A model generated the notes under the pieces. That model was not told the DNA's origin. It ran no database searches and worked only from the letters and a program-made list of their open reading frames with translations. This document shows, in pieces, positions 29,545-38,076 of a DNA stretch of 64,000 nucleotides. The DNA is taken from contig CAYYTU010000010.1 of assembly GCA_964474655.1 (NCBI GenBank), positions 6,633 through 70,632 of the forward strand. Reading direction: 5' to 3'. The DNA comes from CAYYTU01 sp964474655 (GTDB lineage Bacteria; Chloroflexota; Anaerolineae; B4-G1). Both the position numbers and the translations under genes were made by a program. Position 1 is the first letter of the stretch, and every line of letters starts with the position of its first letter.

Positions 29545-30240
29545 ATGATCCGAGAGACATTTGATCAGGAGCTACAACGCCTTCAAGACGAGGTGATGGT
29601 GCTGGGCAGTATGGTCGAGCAAGCCCTCGTCGAATCCGTGGAGAGTCTGAAAGAGCGCGATCGGGAAGAATCTCAGCGTCTAGTCGATCAAGACCGGGAG
29701 TTGAACAAAAAGCGCTACGAACTTGAGGCTGAGGCGTTGACCCTCATCGCGACCCAGCAGCCGATGGCCCGCGATCTGCGCACCATCGCCGCCGTGCTGA
29801 GCCTGGCATCCGAGCTGGAGCGCATCGGCGATTACGCCAAAGGCATCGCCCGCATCAATCTGATGATGGAGAACGAGGAGCTGCTCAAGCCGCTGATCGA
29901 CGTGCCCCGGATGGCGCTGAAGACCAGCGATATGCTCCACAAGGCCCTGGAAGCTTTCATCCAACAAGACGTCGATCTCGCCCGTTCGATCCCCCCGATG
30001 GACGACGAAATCGACGGACTCTACAACCAGGTCTACCGCGAGCTGCTCACCTACATCATCTCCGATCCCCGCACCATCGATCAGGCCACTTATCTGTTAT
30101 GGGTGGCCCACAACCTGGAGCGCGCCGCCGATCGGGTGATCAACATCTGCGAGCGGGTCATCTTCACCGCCACCGGGGAGATGGTGGAATTCAAAGAGGG
30201 CAAGGAAAAGAAACAAGCAGGTATAGAGAGCATTAACTGA
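29545..30240 (+). CDS. phoU: Phosphate uptake regulator PhoU
   Basis: 231 residues, all-helical. Two PhoU repeats: RDLRTIAAVLSLASELERIGDYAKGIARI-type motif at residues about 72-101 and the second at about 165-195 with LLWVAHNLERAADRVINI. Both contain the E(R)xxD metal-binding pattern. PhoU links the Pst phosphate transporter to PhoR signalling; no pst or pho genes are in the window. Start ATG 29545 after GGGAGATAGA; an in-frame ATG at 29473 would add 24 non-conserved residues. Confidence 0.9.
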   Translation: MIRETFDQELQRLQDEVMVLGSMVEQALVESVESLKERDREESQRLVDQDRELNKKRYELEAEALTLIATQQPMARDLRTIAAVLSLASELERIGDYAKGIARINLMMENEELLKPLIDVPRMALKTSDMLHKALEAFIQQDVDLARSIPPMDDEIDGLYNQVYRELLTYIISDPRTIDQATYLLWVAHNLERAADRVINICERVIFTATGEMVEFKEGKEKKQAGIESIN

Positions 30241-30275
30241 GACTCTCTCGCTCTCCATCCTGGTAGAGACCTGGG

Positions 30276-30431
30276 GTTTCGAAGCGAATCGCCTGCGAAA
30301 GTGCCTTCACTGCTACAGAGTGGGCTCAGATACGAAGAAGGCAAACGAAGCTGGGATTGATACGGTCGGTAGACGCGCCTGTAGGCACTCTAATGCGTCT
30401 AGGGTGCTTTGGAACTGCTTCGTTTGCCCGA
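30276..30431. repeat. Repeat R1, copy 3 (inverted, complete)
   Basis: 156 bp matching the other R1 copies in opposite orientation: TTTCGAAGCGAATCGCCTGC to GCTTCGTTTGCCC. It fills the gap between phoU and the convergent lipoprotein gene. Confidence 0.8.
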
Positions 30432-30433
30432 CC

Positions 30434-33148
30434 TCATTCAGGCACGAAGGTCAGCTGGACGACGCCCCCTCGTGCTGGCACAAATAGCCAGCCGTCCTCG
30501 ACCCCTGTGCCGGGCGGGCCGTTGACCGCTGCCGGTGGCTGAGGTAACCGCCAGCGGAAGCCCTCCGGCGGACTCGCACCCGTCAGTGTGAGTGTGAGCG
30601 TCCCATCCCAGCCGGCCTCGGTCTGCTCTACCTTACTCTCGGTATACAGGTTCAAGGGGCCGAAAAGCGTCGGCGCTTCCTCAATGTTAATCGTCTGATC
30701 ACCCCCCAGCCACCAGTCGGGAACGCCCTCGAACAGCATCAGAGATTCCTCACGCTCGACAAAGACCATCTCGCGCACCAGCGTGACCATACTGGAGGCG
30801 GCCCAGGCGTGGGGCATATCGCCGCCGGAGAAGCCATTGTTGGATGAGTTGACCTGCTCGGCCCAGGCGAAGGTGCCGGGCAGAGTCTGATGGCTCAGCG
30901 TCCAGCCCAGGATCTCGTGGAGTATGTCCCTTCGCCCCAGGCGGAGATAGGCGTGTGCCAGCTCCGTGCCGCCGTAAGGCCAGAACTGGCCCTTGCGATG
31001 GACGAAGCCACCCTCAGAGGGCGCCAACCACTGTCGGTAGTAATAATCAAACGAGCGTTCAATCAACGGCAGATCACGGGGCAGCACCTCGGCCGGCCAG
31101 AGCGCGGAGACGGTACCGCGCGCCGCAGCGGAGCTCTCGACCTCTTCCACCGAGCCGGGAATGTAGGGCGGATTCTCACCCATTACGGCCTCCACAGAAT
31201 CGAGGATGGCCTGGCGCAGTTCCTCGGCCTCGGCCTCCATCCATTCTGCATCCTCCTCTTGGCCCAGCTCCCGCGCGGCATAGGCCGCCTCCTCCAGGCC
31301 CACTACGGCCCAGAAGTCATCCCAATAGTAATGGCGCTCCTCGTCCCCCAAATCCTCCGCGCTCTTGCTGGGAGGAAGGAGGCCGCGCGCAGGCCCCTCG
31401 ACGTCGGATTGAGAAGTGCGTAGATCGGCGATGAACTGGGCCGAGGATTGTAGCACCGGGTACCACTTCTTCAAAGTGGCGTAATCCTCCGTGTAGCGAT
31501 AGTAGGAGGTCACCAGGAATATGGCTTGGCCCTGTGAATCCCACTCGTCCACGTCCCAGGGGATATCATCCCCCAGAATGGGCGGAATGCGTCCATCCTC
31601 CTCCTGCGCCTCCAGGATGTTGGGGATATAATCTCTCACCCGATCGGCGTGACCGGTCTGTAACAACGCCAACCCCACGTAAGCAGCGTCGCGAACCCAG
31701 AGCGAATCGTGGGCCAATGGGCCGGGCTCGGGGCCGGCGGGGTCAAGCGCAATCAGAATGTAACCGGTGGAGGCCCGCATCGCATCCGCGATCCGATCGT
31801 CGGGAAGCTCGAGCGTGATCCGCCCGGTCTCCTTCTCCCAGAGAGAGGTAGCCTCCTCAAGGCGCACATCACTCTCGACCGACACGTCGGGGAAAAACTC
31901 GCTCCCGCTATCCGGAAAGGCAAACTGGAAGTTGGTCTTCTGATCAAGGCCCAGGCGCAACGGATAGGCCAGTACGGCCGCAGCGTCCCCCGACTGGGCA
32001 CAGGTGATGACCGAGCGGGTGGGGACGTCTCCCTGTAAGGCCGCGTCCATCGCCTCTTCCAGCGATCCCACCCCGACGCGTTCTGGCTCGGTGCCGACGG
32101 CCATAAACGGCTCTCCGTTGAGCTGCAGATGGGCCGGCGCGCGCCAGCCGAGAGCGTGGATCGGCGCGATGCCCTGGTGAAGCGCGAAGGGACGCACCGC
32201 GACCAGCAACAAGAGGTCGCGGTTGGCGTCCTGGCTCCCCTGGGCCGTCAGGCTCCACCGCAAGGCACCGGCCGACTGGTCGTGGAACAAGACGTTCTCC
32301 AGCGTCACTCCCAGACCGCCCCACCGCCACCGGGGGATGGGTAAGGCATCTTTCGCCAACGCAAACGAGAGGTCACCTTGCGGCGCGGCGATCAACCGAT
32401 CACTTTCTGGATCGTAAAGCCACACCTCCACCGTCGGAGCCTGGGCCGTGGGCCCAACACCCCCGTCCACAGAGACCAACGCCTCGTCGGCGGCGTCCAG
32501 GTCGCCCGTCATCGTCCAGGCAAAGGCCCGATTCCGCGCCCACCCTGGCATCGGCCAATCGGGGTGCGCTTCGGCCAGGCGGGAGACGTACTGGGCCTCG
32601 GTTACCACCGCCTGCGGTTCGGCACCAAGCCGCACCGGCTGTTTGATCCCGCCGTAGCCGCCCTCATCCCAGATGCGAAAGGCCAGCTGGATTTCATCCC
32701 CGGCCTCACCAAATTCCAAGAGATCGATCACCACGCCCTGATCGTCGCTCCACTGGCCCACCCGCTCGCCGTCCACCCACAGAGTCGCCTCGTCGTCCAC
32801 CTGCCCAAATCCCAGATAGACTATGGGCCACTCGGGCAACAAGAGCCGCGTGCGATACCAGGCCACACCATCGTACGTCACGTCGCTGGCCTCCCACGGC
32901 TCGCCCGGAGCGAGAGACCGCCAATCGGCATCCTCGAACGCCGGCTCGTGCCATCCTTGGGCTCGCCCCTTGTCATTGGGATCGGTGCGAAAGCGCCAGC
33001 TGGCATCAAGTACAGTCGCCTCTGGCTCGGAGTAACATCCCGGCGGGGGAGTGGGGAGCGGTGAGGGCGGCGAGCTGAAGCTACATCCCTGAAGCGCCAG
33101 CGTCAGCGTCAGCAGACACAAAACCGCGCTGCTCAGTCTATCTTTCAA
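30434..33148 (-). CDS. Lipoprotein with GH2-like beta domain and glycosidase-like (alpha/alpha)6 domain
   Basis: 904 residues. Lipoprotein signal with Cys22 (LTLALQGCSF). Residues about 45-175 resemble the sugar-binding jelly roll of GH2-type enzymes (ASWRFRTDPNDKG, VAWYRTRLLLPEW, LWVDGERVGQW, FRIWDEGGYGGI). Residues about 440-780 look like an (alpha/alpha)6 barrel of GH78/GH63-type glycosidases: DSLWVRDAAYVGLALLQTGH, EAQEEDGRIPPIL, HYYWDDFWAVVGLEEAAYAA, FWPYGGTELAHAYLRLGR. A C-terminal beta domain follows (WWLGGDQTINIEEAPTLFG). Probably processes a polysaccharide outside the membrane; activity not proven. The stop abuts repeat R1, and its 5' end overlaps the glycerate kinase gene by 11 bp. 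Confidence 0.75.
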   Translation of the reverse strand: MKDRLSSAVLCLLTLTLALQGCSFSSPPSPLPTPPPGCYSEPEATVLDASWRFRTDPNDKGRAQGWHEPAFEDADWRSLAPGEPWEASDVTYDGVAWYRTRLLLPEWPIVYLGFGQVDDEATLWVDGERVGQWSDDQGVVIDLLEFGEAGDEIQLAFRIWDEGGYGGIKQPVRLGAEPQAVVTEAQYVSRLAEAHPDWPMPGWARNRAFAWTMTGDLDAADEALVSVDGGVGPTAQAPTVEVWLYDPESDRLIAAPQGDLSFALAKDALPIPRWRWGGLGVTLENVLFHDQSAGALRWSLTAQGSQDANRDLLLLVAVRPFALHQGIAPIHALGWRAPAHLQLNGEPFMAVGTEPERVGVGSLEEAMDAALQGDVPTRSVITCAQSGDAAAVLAYPLRLGLDQKTNFQFAFPDSGSEFFPDVSVESDVRLEEATSLWEKETGRITLELPDDRIADAMRASTGYILIALDPAGPEPGPLAHDSLWVRDAAYVGLALLQTGHADRVRDYIPNILEAQEEDGRIPPILGDDIPWDVDEWDSQGQAIFLVTSYYRYTEDYATLKKWYPVLQSSAQFIADLRTSQSDVEGPARGLLPPSKSAEDLGDEERHYYWDDFWAVVGLEEAAYAARELGQEEDAEWMEAEAEELRQAILDSVEAVMGENPPYIPGSVEEVESSAAARGTVSALWPAEVLPRDLPLIERSFDYYYRQWLAPSEGGFVHRKGQFWPYGGTELAHAYLRLGRRDILHEILGWTLSHQTLPGTFAWAEQVNSSNNGFSGGDMPHAWAASSMVTLVREMVFVEREESLMLFEGVPDWWLGGDQTINIEEAPTLFGPLNLYTESKVEQTEAGWDGTLTLTLTGASPPEGFRWRLPQPPAAVNGPPGTGVEDGWLFVPARGGVVQLTFVPE

Positions 33149-34463
33149 TCTCGGCCGCCTTTCCGATCAATATAAACAGCAAATCATTGACATTCGTCCC
33201 CGTCGGGCCGGTGCGAATGAGACACCCCAGCTCGTCGAAGAAAGTGTAACTGTCGTTATCCTCCAGCGCGGCCCGGGGGTCGAGGCCGCGCTCACGGGCG
33301 CGGGCGATAGTCTCGCCGGTGACGATCGCTCCAGCTGCATCGGTGGGGCCGTCGGTACCATCGGTCGCCAGCGCCATCACCAGCACGTTGGACCAGCCCT
33401 CAAGCGCCAGGGCCGCCGAAAGCGCCAGCTCCTGGTTGCGACCGCCTCTGCCCTCACCGCGGACTGTGACCGTTGTCTCGCCGCCCCAGACGAGGCAAGC
33501 CGGCGGCCGACAGGGATCGCCGTGAGCACGCACGCCCTTCGCCAACGCCGCCCCTACCTTCGCCACCTCCCGCGCTTCGCCCTCGACGTAGGTGCTCAAG
33601 AGGAATCCCGGAAAGCCCAACTGCCCGGCTCTCTCCACGGCCGCCTGCGCCGCCATGCGGTTGGAACCAACGATGAGGTGTTGAACGCGCTCAAAGGCCA
33701 AATCGCCCGGCTTGGGCGTCTCTCGCAACTCGCCAGGCTCCACGACCGTCACGCCATAACGAGCCAGCACTCGGCGAGCTTGAGCTACAGCGGTGGGGTC
33801 TGGCACGGTGGGCCCGGAGGCGATCACGTCAAGCGGGTCCCCGACCACGTCGGAGAGGACGAGGGTGGCCACCGTAGCGGGTGCGGCCAGGCGGGCCAGC
33901 TGACCGCCCTTGAGCTGCGAGCAATGTTTGCGCACAGCATTGATCTCGTCGATAGTAGCGCCAGAGCGTAACAGTGCGTCGGTGAGCGCCTGGAGGCGAT
34001 TGAGCGTCAGGCCGGGCACCGGCAGGGTGAGCAACGCCGATCCACCGCCGGAGATCAAGCCGATGACCAGATCGCGCGCCGTCGCCCGACGCGCCAGATC
34101 GACCACGGCCTGAGCTCCACGCACAGAGTTCTCGTCCGGCACGGGATGACCAGCTTCAACAACCCGAATCGAAGACGGAAGGCGCAGCCCATCGGGGGTA
34201 TGGCCGTATTTGGTGACCACCACGCCTTCCGTCAGCTGCCGCCCCAGGATATCCGCGATGGCCGTAACCATCGGCACAGCGGCCTTCCCGCCACCGAGGA
34301 CGAAGACGCGCTCGTAGGCATCCAGCGCATAGCGGTGATCGCCCAAGATGAGCTCGTCATCCTCTCGGCGGACGCGACGCCGCACGGCCGCAGATGGCTC
34401 GACGGCCTCCAATGCAGCGCGCTGCAATTCAAAAGCCACCTCTCGCAGCTGTCCTTCCATCAT
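33138..34463 (-). CDS. Glycerate 2-kinase (MOFRL family)
   Basis: 441 residues. DUF4147 plus MOFRL domains, the GckA/TtuD family once annotated as hydroxypyruvate reductase. Motifs: VFVLGGGKAAVPM, VVTKYGHTPDGLRLPSSIRV, IGLISGGGSALLTLPVPGLTL, NAVRKHCSQLKGGQLA, SDVVGDPLDVIASGPTVPDPT and, in the MOFRL domain, ALATDGTDGPTDAAGAIV. Converts glycerate to 2-phosphoglycerate with ATP. The start overlaps the stop of the solute-binding protein gene (ATGA), suggesting a co-transcribed uptake/catabolism unit. Confidence 0.9.
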   Translation of the reverse strand: MMEGQLREVAFELQRAALEAVEPSAAVRRRVRREDDELILGDHRYALDAYERVFVLGGGKAAVPMVTAIADILGRQLTEGVVVTKYGHTPDGLRLPSSIRVVEAGHPVPDENSVRGAQAVVDLARRATARDLVIGLISGGGSALLTLPVPGLTLNRLQALTDALLRSGATIDEINAVRKHCSQLKGGQLARLAAPATVATLVLSDVVGDPLDVIASGPTVPDPTAVAQARRVLARYGVTVVEPGELRETPKPGDLAFERVQHLIVGSNRMAAQAAVERAGQLGFPGFLLSTYVEGEAREVAKVGAALAKGVRAHGDPCRPPACLVWGGETTVTVRGEGRGGRNQELALSAALALEGWSNVLVMALATDGTDGPTDAAGAIVTGETIARARERGLDPRAALEDNDSYTFFDELGCLIRTGPTGTNVNDLLFILIGKAAEIER

Positions 34464-35785
34464 TCGCCCTCCTCTACCCCCTCAACGGCCCTGGATGCGG
34501 CCTCCTGCGGTGACCACTGACCATTCAGCAGATTGGTCAGCGCCTCCTGCATCGAGGGGCCCACCGCCTCCACCACCCCGGGATCGGGCGGGGGGATCGC
34601 GCCCTCCAACAAATTACGCAGCACGTTACGCTCCTCATCGGATATGGTCCAGCGCCGAAGGGCGCTGCGCGTGGCGGGCAAGTAGCCGGCCGTCTCCGTC
34701 CAGGAAGCGTTCTGCTCCGGCGCCGTCAGCCAATCGAACAGCTCCATCGCCAACTCCTGACGCGCTGGGTCATCGGCCACCATCGCCAGCGCCCAGCCGC
34801 GAGCAATGGTAAACGCGTGCCCATCGGACGTAGGCAGCGAGGAGAGGGCCATCGTCTCGTCGGCCTCAGTCCAATAGCGGCAGGCCCGTACGGCGGACAT
34901 TCCCCCCTCCCCGGCCTTAAATTGCTCCCAAGACTGATCGACGTGCGTGAGGGTAAGCACATCCGTGGGAGCGATGACCGTGTTGGTGACACACCGGCTA
35001 TAAAAATCGAACACTTCCACCAGCGGCTCTTCGTCTAACGAAGGCTCTCCCTCGTTATCGGTCAACGTACCCCCGGCAGCCAGATATTGAATCAACGTGG
35101 CGTCGTTGACCACCCGATCGTAGCCTCCAGCGGGGAAGAGAAAATTCGTTGGCGCGGAGATAACATGGGTCCAAGAGACGGGCGGCGAGGCGAACAGATC
35201 GCGTCGATAGGCTATGTGCTGCATATCAGCACCCAGCACGACCCCCATCGTCTGCCCCTCCACCTCGCCCATTGCGTTTGCGAAGGAGAACCGCTGTTCG
35301 GCCGCGGAGGAGGAGAGGTGATCGTCGAGCGGTTGGAGCAACTCCGACCGGGTCAAGGCCTCCAGATCGGCAACGTCCAGGATCACCAGATCGGGCAGCA
35401 CGTCGGGGGCAGCATCCCGCGCCGTGCGCATAAAGTCGAGCAGGCCACCCCGCCCGCGACCCTTCTTCACCACCACCACAACCTGGAGCTCGGGGTAAGC
35501 ATCCCTGAACTCAGACAACTGACTGGCCAGCACTTCCGCCTCCGGACCCTCACCGTAAAGATCAAGCGACTCAGGAAGCCACAGCTCGAGCGTGACAATC
35601 ATAGGCGTCGGCTCCGGCGCGGGAGTGGGTGAGGGCAGTGGCGAGCTCTCGCCCCCTGTATCGGGCGTCGGTGTCGAGACCACAGACGTGGCCTCACCGC
35701 CCCCCCTGCAACCGACCAACCCCGAAAAGGCCAACAAGCCCAAGGCAACGATAAGCACTACTACAAACCGATCATACTGTCGCAT
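34460..35785 (-). CDS. Extracellular solute-binding lipoprotein (family 1)
   Basis: 441 residues from ATG 35785, which follows GGGAGGTAAG. Lipoprotein signal with Cys26 (LLAFSGLVGCRGG), a Pro/Thr/Ser-rich linker (SSPLPSPTPAPEPTP), then a type-2 periplasmic binding fold: VTLELWLPESLDLYG, FRDAYPELQVVVVV, PDLVILDVADLEAL, MGVVLGADMQHIAYRRDLF, VDQSWEQFKAGEGGM, ELAMELFDWLTAPEQN. Typical ligands are sugars. No permease or ATPase genes adjoin it, so it must share a transporter encoded elsewhere or serve as an orphan receptor. On the minus strand a TATAAT lies at 35820-35815 but no -35 at proper spacing was found. Confidence 0.85.
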   Translation of the reverse strand: MRQYDRFVVVLIVALGLLAFSGLVGCRGGGEATSVVSTPTPDTGGESSPLPSPTPAPEPTPMIVTLELWLPESLDLYGEGPEAEVLASQLSEFRDAYPELQVVVVVKKGRGRGGLLDFMRTARDAAPDVLPDLVILDVADLEALTRSELLQPLDDHLSSSAAEQRFSFANAMGEVEGQTMGVVLGADMQHIAYRRDLFASPPVSWTHVISAPTNFLFPAGGYDRVVNDATLIQYLAAGGTLTDNEGEPSLDEEPLVEVFDFYSRCVTNTVIAPTDVLTLTHVDQSWEQFKAGEGGMSAVRACRYWTEADETMALSSLPTSDGHAFTIARGWALAMVADDPARQELAMELFDWLTAPEQNASWTETAGYLPATRSALRRWTISDEERNVLRNLLEGAIPPPDPGVVEAVGPSMQEALTNLLNGQWSPQEAASRAVEGVEEGE

Positions 35786-35843
35786 CTTACCTCCCGTCTC
35801 CATACTCAATTCTCATTATAACACGATCTACGTATGAATCCAC

Positions 35844-35872
35844 TTGTCAACCGTACCCCCTCACGGTATGAT
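35844..35872 (+). promoter_or_regulatory. Promoter of the tandem PMT-like genes
   Basis: -35 TTGTCA (35844-35849), 17 bp spacer, -10 TATGAT (35867-35872). It rules out the TTG at 35872 as a start and supports ATG 35923. Confidence 0.55.
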
Positions 35873-35922
35873 TGAGCTGCTCGCAGGAGGTTCGGTCCAC
35901 GGCCGGCCTCCTCACTTTGTCT

Positions 35923-38076
35923 ATGAGCACAGCGAAAGCGATGATACCGGAACAGCGAAAACAGCCATCTACCCCTTCCCGCCTCCGGGCCTGGGAATGG
36001 TCGCTACTGATCATCATCCTGCTGACGGCCCTGACACTGCGGGGGTGGCAACTGGGCGCCATCCCACCGGGCCTTTCCCACGACGAAGCCAGCAATGGAT
36101 ACGACGCAGCCAGGGTGTTGGAGGGCATCCGCCCCATCTACTTCACCGTGGGATACGGTCACGAGCCGCTATACCCTTACTCCGTCTCCCTGGTGATGGT
36201 CCTGCTGGGCCCCAGCAAGATCGCACTACGCCTGACGACCGTGGGCTGGGGACTGTTGCTCATTCTGCTGAGCTACGCCCTGGCCCGCAAACTGTTCGGT
36301 CCTTCGACAGCCCTACTCACGGCGGCGTGGATGGCCGTCTCGTTCTGGTGCGTGATGACCAGTCGGGTCGGCCTGCGAGCCATCACCGCCACCGTCACCT
36401 TCACCGCCTCGGCGCTCTGCTTCTGGATAGCACTTTCAAGCCAGAAAAATCAGTCCCGGCAGTCAAACGCAATCAGTCCCTGGATTTGGTGGACGCTTTC
36501 CGGCATCTCTCTCGGCGCTTCGATCTATACCTATATGGCGAGCCGGGCGATGCCAGCCGTCTATATCCTGTTCGCGATCTACCTGCTGGTTTTGAAGCTG
36601 CTCGGCGTAAGGCGGACGCCGTTTCAGCGAGAGGCTACGGGAATCATCGTTCTGCTGCTGATCGGGGCCCTCGTGGCCGCTCCACTGGTCCGCTTCTTGA
36701 TTATGAACCCAGGGATCGAGAGGCGGATTGGACAGCTGGACGAACCCCTGGTCAGAGCCACGCAAGGCGACTTTAGCCTCCTCTGGAAGAACATAACCGA
36801 AGCCCTGCCGATGTTCACCTTCCGCGGCGATCCGCTCTGGCTCTACAACATCCCCGGCCGCCCGCTGCTCGATGTGGCGCTGGGGCCCTTCTTCTACGCT
36901 GGGCTTCTGATCTGCCTGTGGCACTGGCGCAAACCGCGCTGCGCCTTCCTCCTGCTCTGGCTGACCGTCAGCGTCAGCCCGGCCCTGGTCACGGGGCACG
37001 ACGCAACGACGCTGCGCGCCATCGTGGCTCAGCCGGCCATCTTCATCATCGCTGCGCTGGCCCTGACGACCGTACTGCGGTTCCTCCGGTCACGCCTGGG
37101 ACGATGGGGAGACGCGACGGCGATTGGAGCCGTGGGCCTATTGATCGCATTGACCGGCATACGCACGGTAAACGACTACTTCCACGTCTGGGCCAATCAG
37201 CACGACGTGCGTACGCTCTATCACCACGCCCTGGTCCAGGAGGCAGATTACCTCGACGCGCAACCGGAAGGCGGCACCGTAGCCCTCTCGTCGATCTTCC
37301 CTGGACGCTTCCACGACCCCTACACGATGGAGATCGCCTTACAGCGCGAGGATCTGTCGCTGCGCTGGTTCGATGGTCGTTTTGCCCTCATCTTTCCGGC
37401 CCCTGACCCGGCGTCCGAGGACGGCCCCCGCGTAATCATACCCACGCTCGCCACCCTTGATGAGACGCTGGAGCCGATGTTCGAGCCTTACGCCTCTCAC
37501 GTCCACACCGAACACTTCCGGCCCGACGATCTGGTGCAACGCTTCGACGTCTACCGATTCGAGGCCGCCGAAGCGTTCAAGGCGCTGCTGCCCTCGATGA
37601 CGGAAAAGCCAGTCTATTGGAGCCCCGTCGAAGCGTTCTCACCGGACACCCCGACCGCGTCCTACCGCCCACTCTCGCTCCCGGTCAACGTCGACGACGT
37701 GGTCGAACTGGTCGGCTACGATCTGCGCACACCCAGCGTCGAGCCAGGCGATGAGGTGGAGATACTGACCGTCTGGCGCGTGCGCCAATCCTTCCAGCCG
37801 GAAGCCGTCCTATTCACCCACGTGCTCGATCATCACAGCCAGGTCATCGGGCAGGCGGATCGGTTGGACGTCCCCTCCTGGCACTGGGAGCCGGGCGACG
37901 CCTTCGTCCAGCTCCACCGCTTCCCCCTCCAGGCAGAAACAGCACCAGGGCGCTACAACGTAGAGGTGGGCCTCTACACCCGCGAGGGATATCCGCGCTT
38001 GCCCATCATCGTCGACGGCAACGAGATCGACAATCGCATCCTTCTCTCACCGCTCGACGTCACCGCCGATGGCTAA
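35923..38076 (+). CDS. PMT/ArnT-like membrane glycosyltransferase, paralog 1
   Basis: 717 residues. About ten or more hydrophobic helices in the first 470 residues, beginning with EWSLLIIILLTALTLRGWQL. The first extracytoplasmic loop holds the catalytic-type acidic pair in PPGLSHDEASNGYDA (Asp54, Glu55), the hallmark of GT39/GT83-type enzymes that use polyprenyl-phosphate sugars. The C-terminal 250 residues are soluble, with a beta-sandwich-like end (VDDVVELVGYDLRTPSVEPG, WRVRQSFQPEAVLFTHVLD). Substrate unknown. The next gene overlaps by 8 bp and is a clear paralog. Confidence 0.8.
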   Translation: MSTAKAMIPEQRKQPSTPSRLRAWEWSLLIIILLTALTLRGWQLGAIPPGLSHDEASNGYDAARVLEGIRPIYFTVGYGHEPLYPYSVSLVMVLLGPSKIALRLTTVGWGLLLILLSYALARKLFGPSTALLTAAWMAVSFWCVMTSRVGLRAITATVTFTASALCFWIALSSQKNQSRQSNAISPWIWWTLSGISLGASIYTYMASRAMPAVYILFAIYLLVLKLLGVRRTPFQREATGIIVLLLIGALVAAPLVRFLIMNPGIERRIGQLDEPLVRATQGDFSLLWKNITEALPMFTFRGDPLWLYNIPGRPLLDVALGPFFYAGLLICLWHWRKPRCAFLLLWLTVSVSPALVTGHDATTLRAIVAQPAIFIIAALALTTVLRFLRSRLGRWGDATAIGAVGLLIALTGIRTVNDYFHVWANQHDVRTLYHHALVQEADYLDAQPEGGTVALSSIFPGRFHDPYTMEIALQREDLSLRWFDGRFALIFPAPDPASEDGPRVIIPTLATLDETLEPMFEPYASHVHTEHFRPDDLVQRFDVYRFEAAEAFKALLPSMTEKPVYWSPVEAFSPDTPTASYRPLSLPVNVDDVVELVGYDLRTPSVEPGDEVEILTVWRVRQSFQPEAVLFTHVLDHHSQVIGQADRLDVPSWHWEPGDAFVQLHRFPLQAETAPGRYNVEVGLYTREGYPRLPIIVDGNEIDNRILLSPLDVTADG

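Noticed and set aside
35815..35850. Minus-strand TTGACA and TATAAT upstream of the solute-binding lipoprotein
   Set aside because: The spacing is 24 bp, too long for a sigma-70 promoter; not called.
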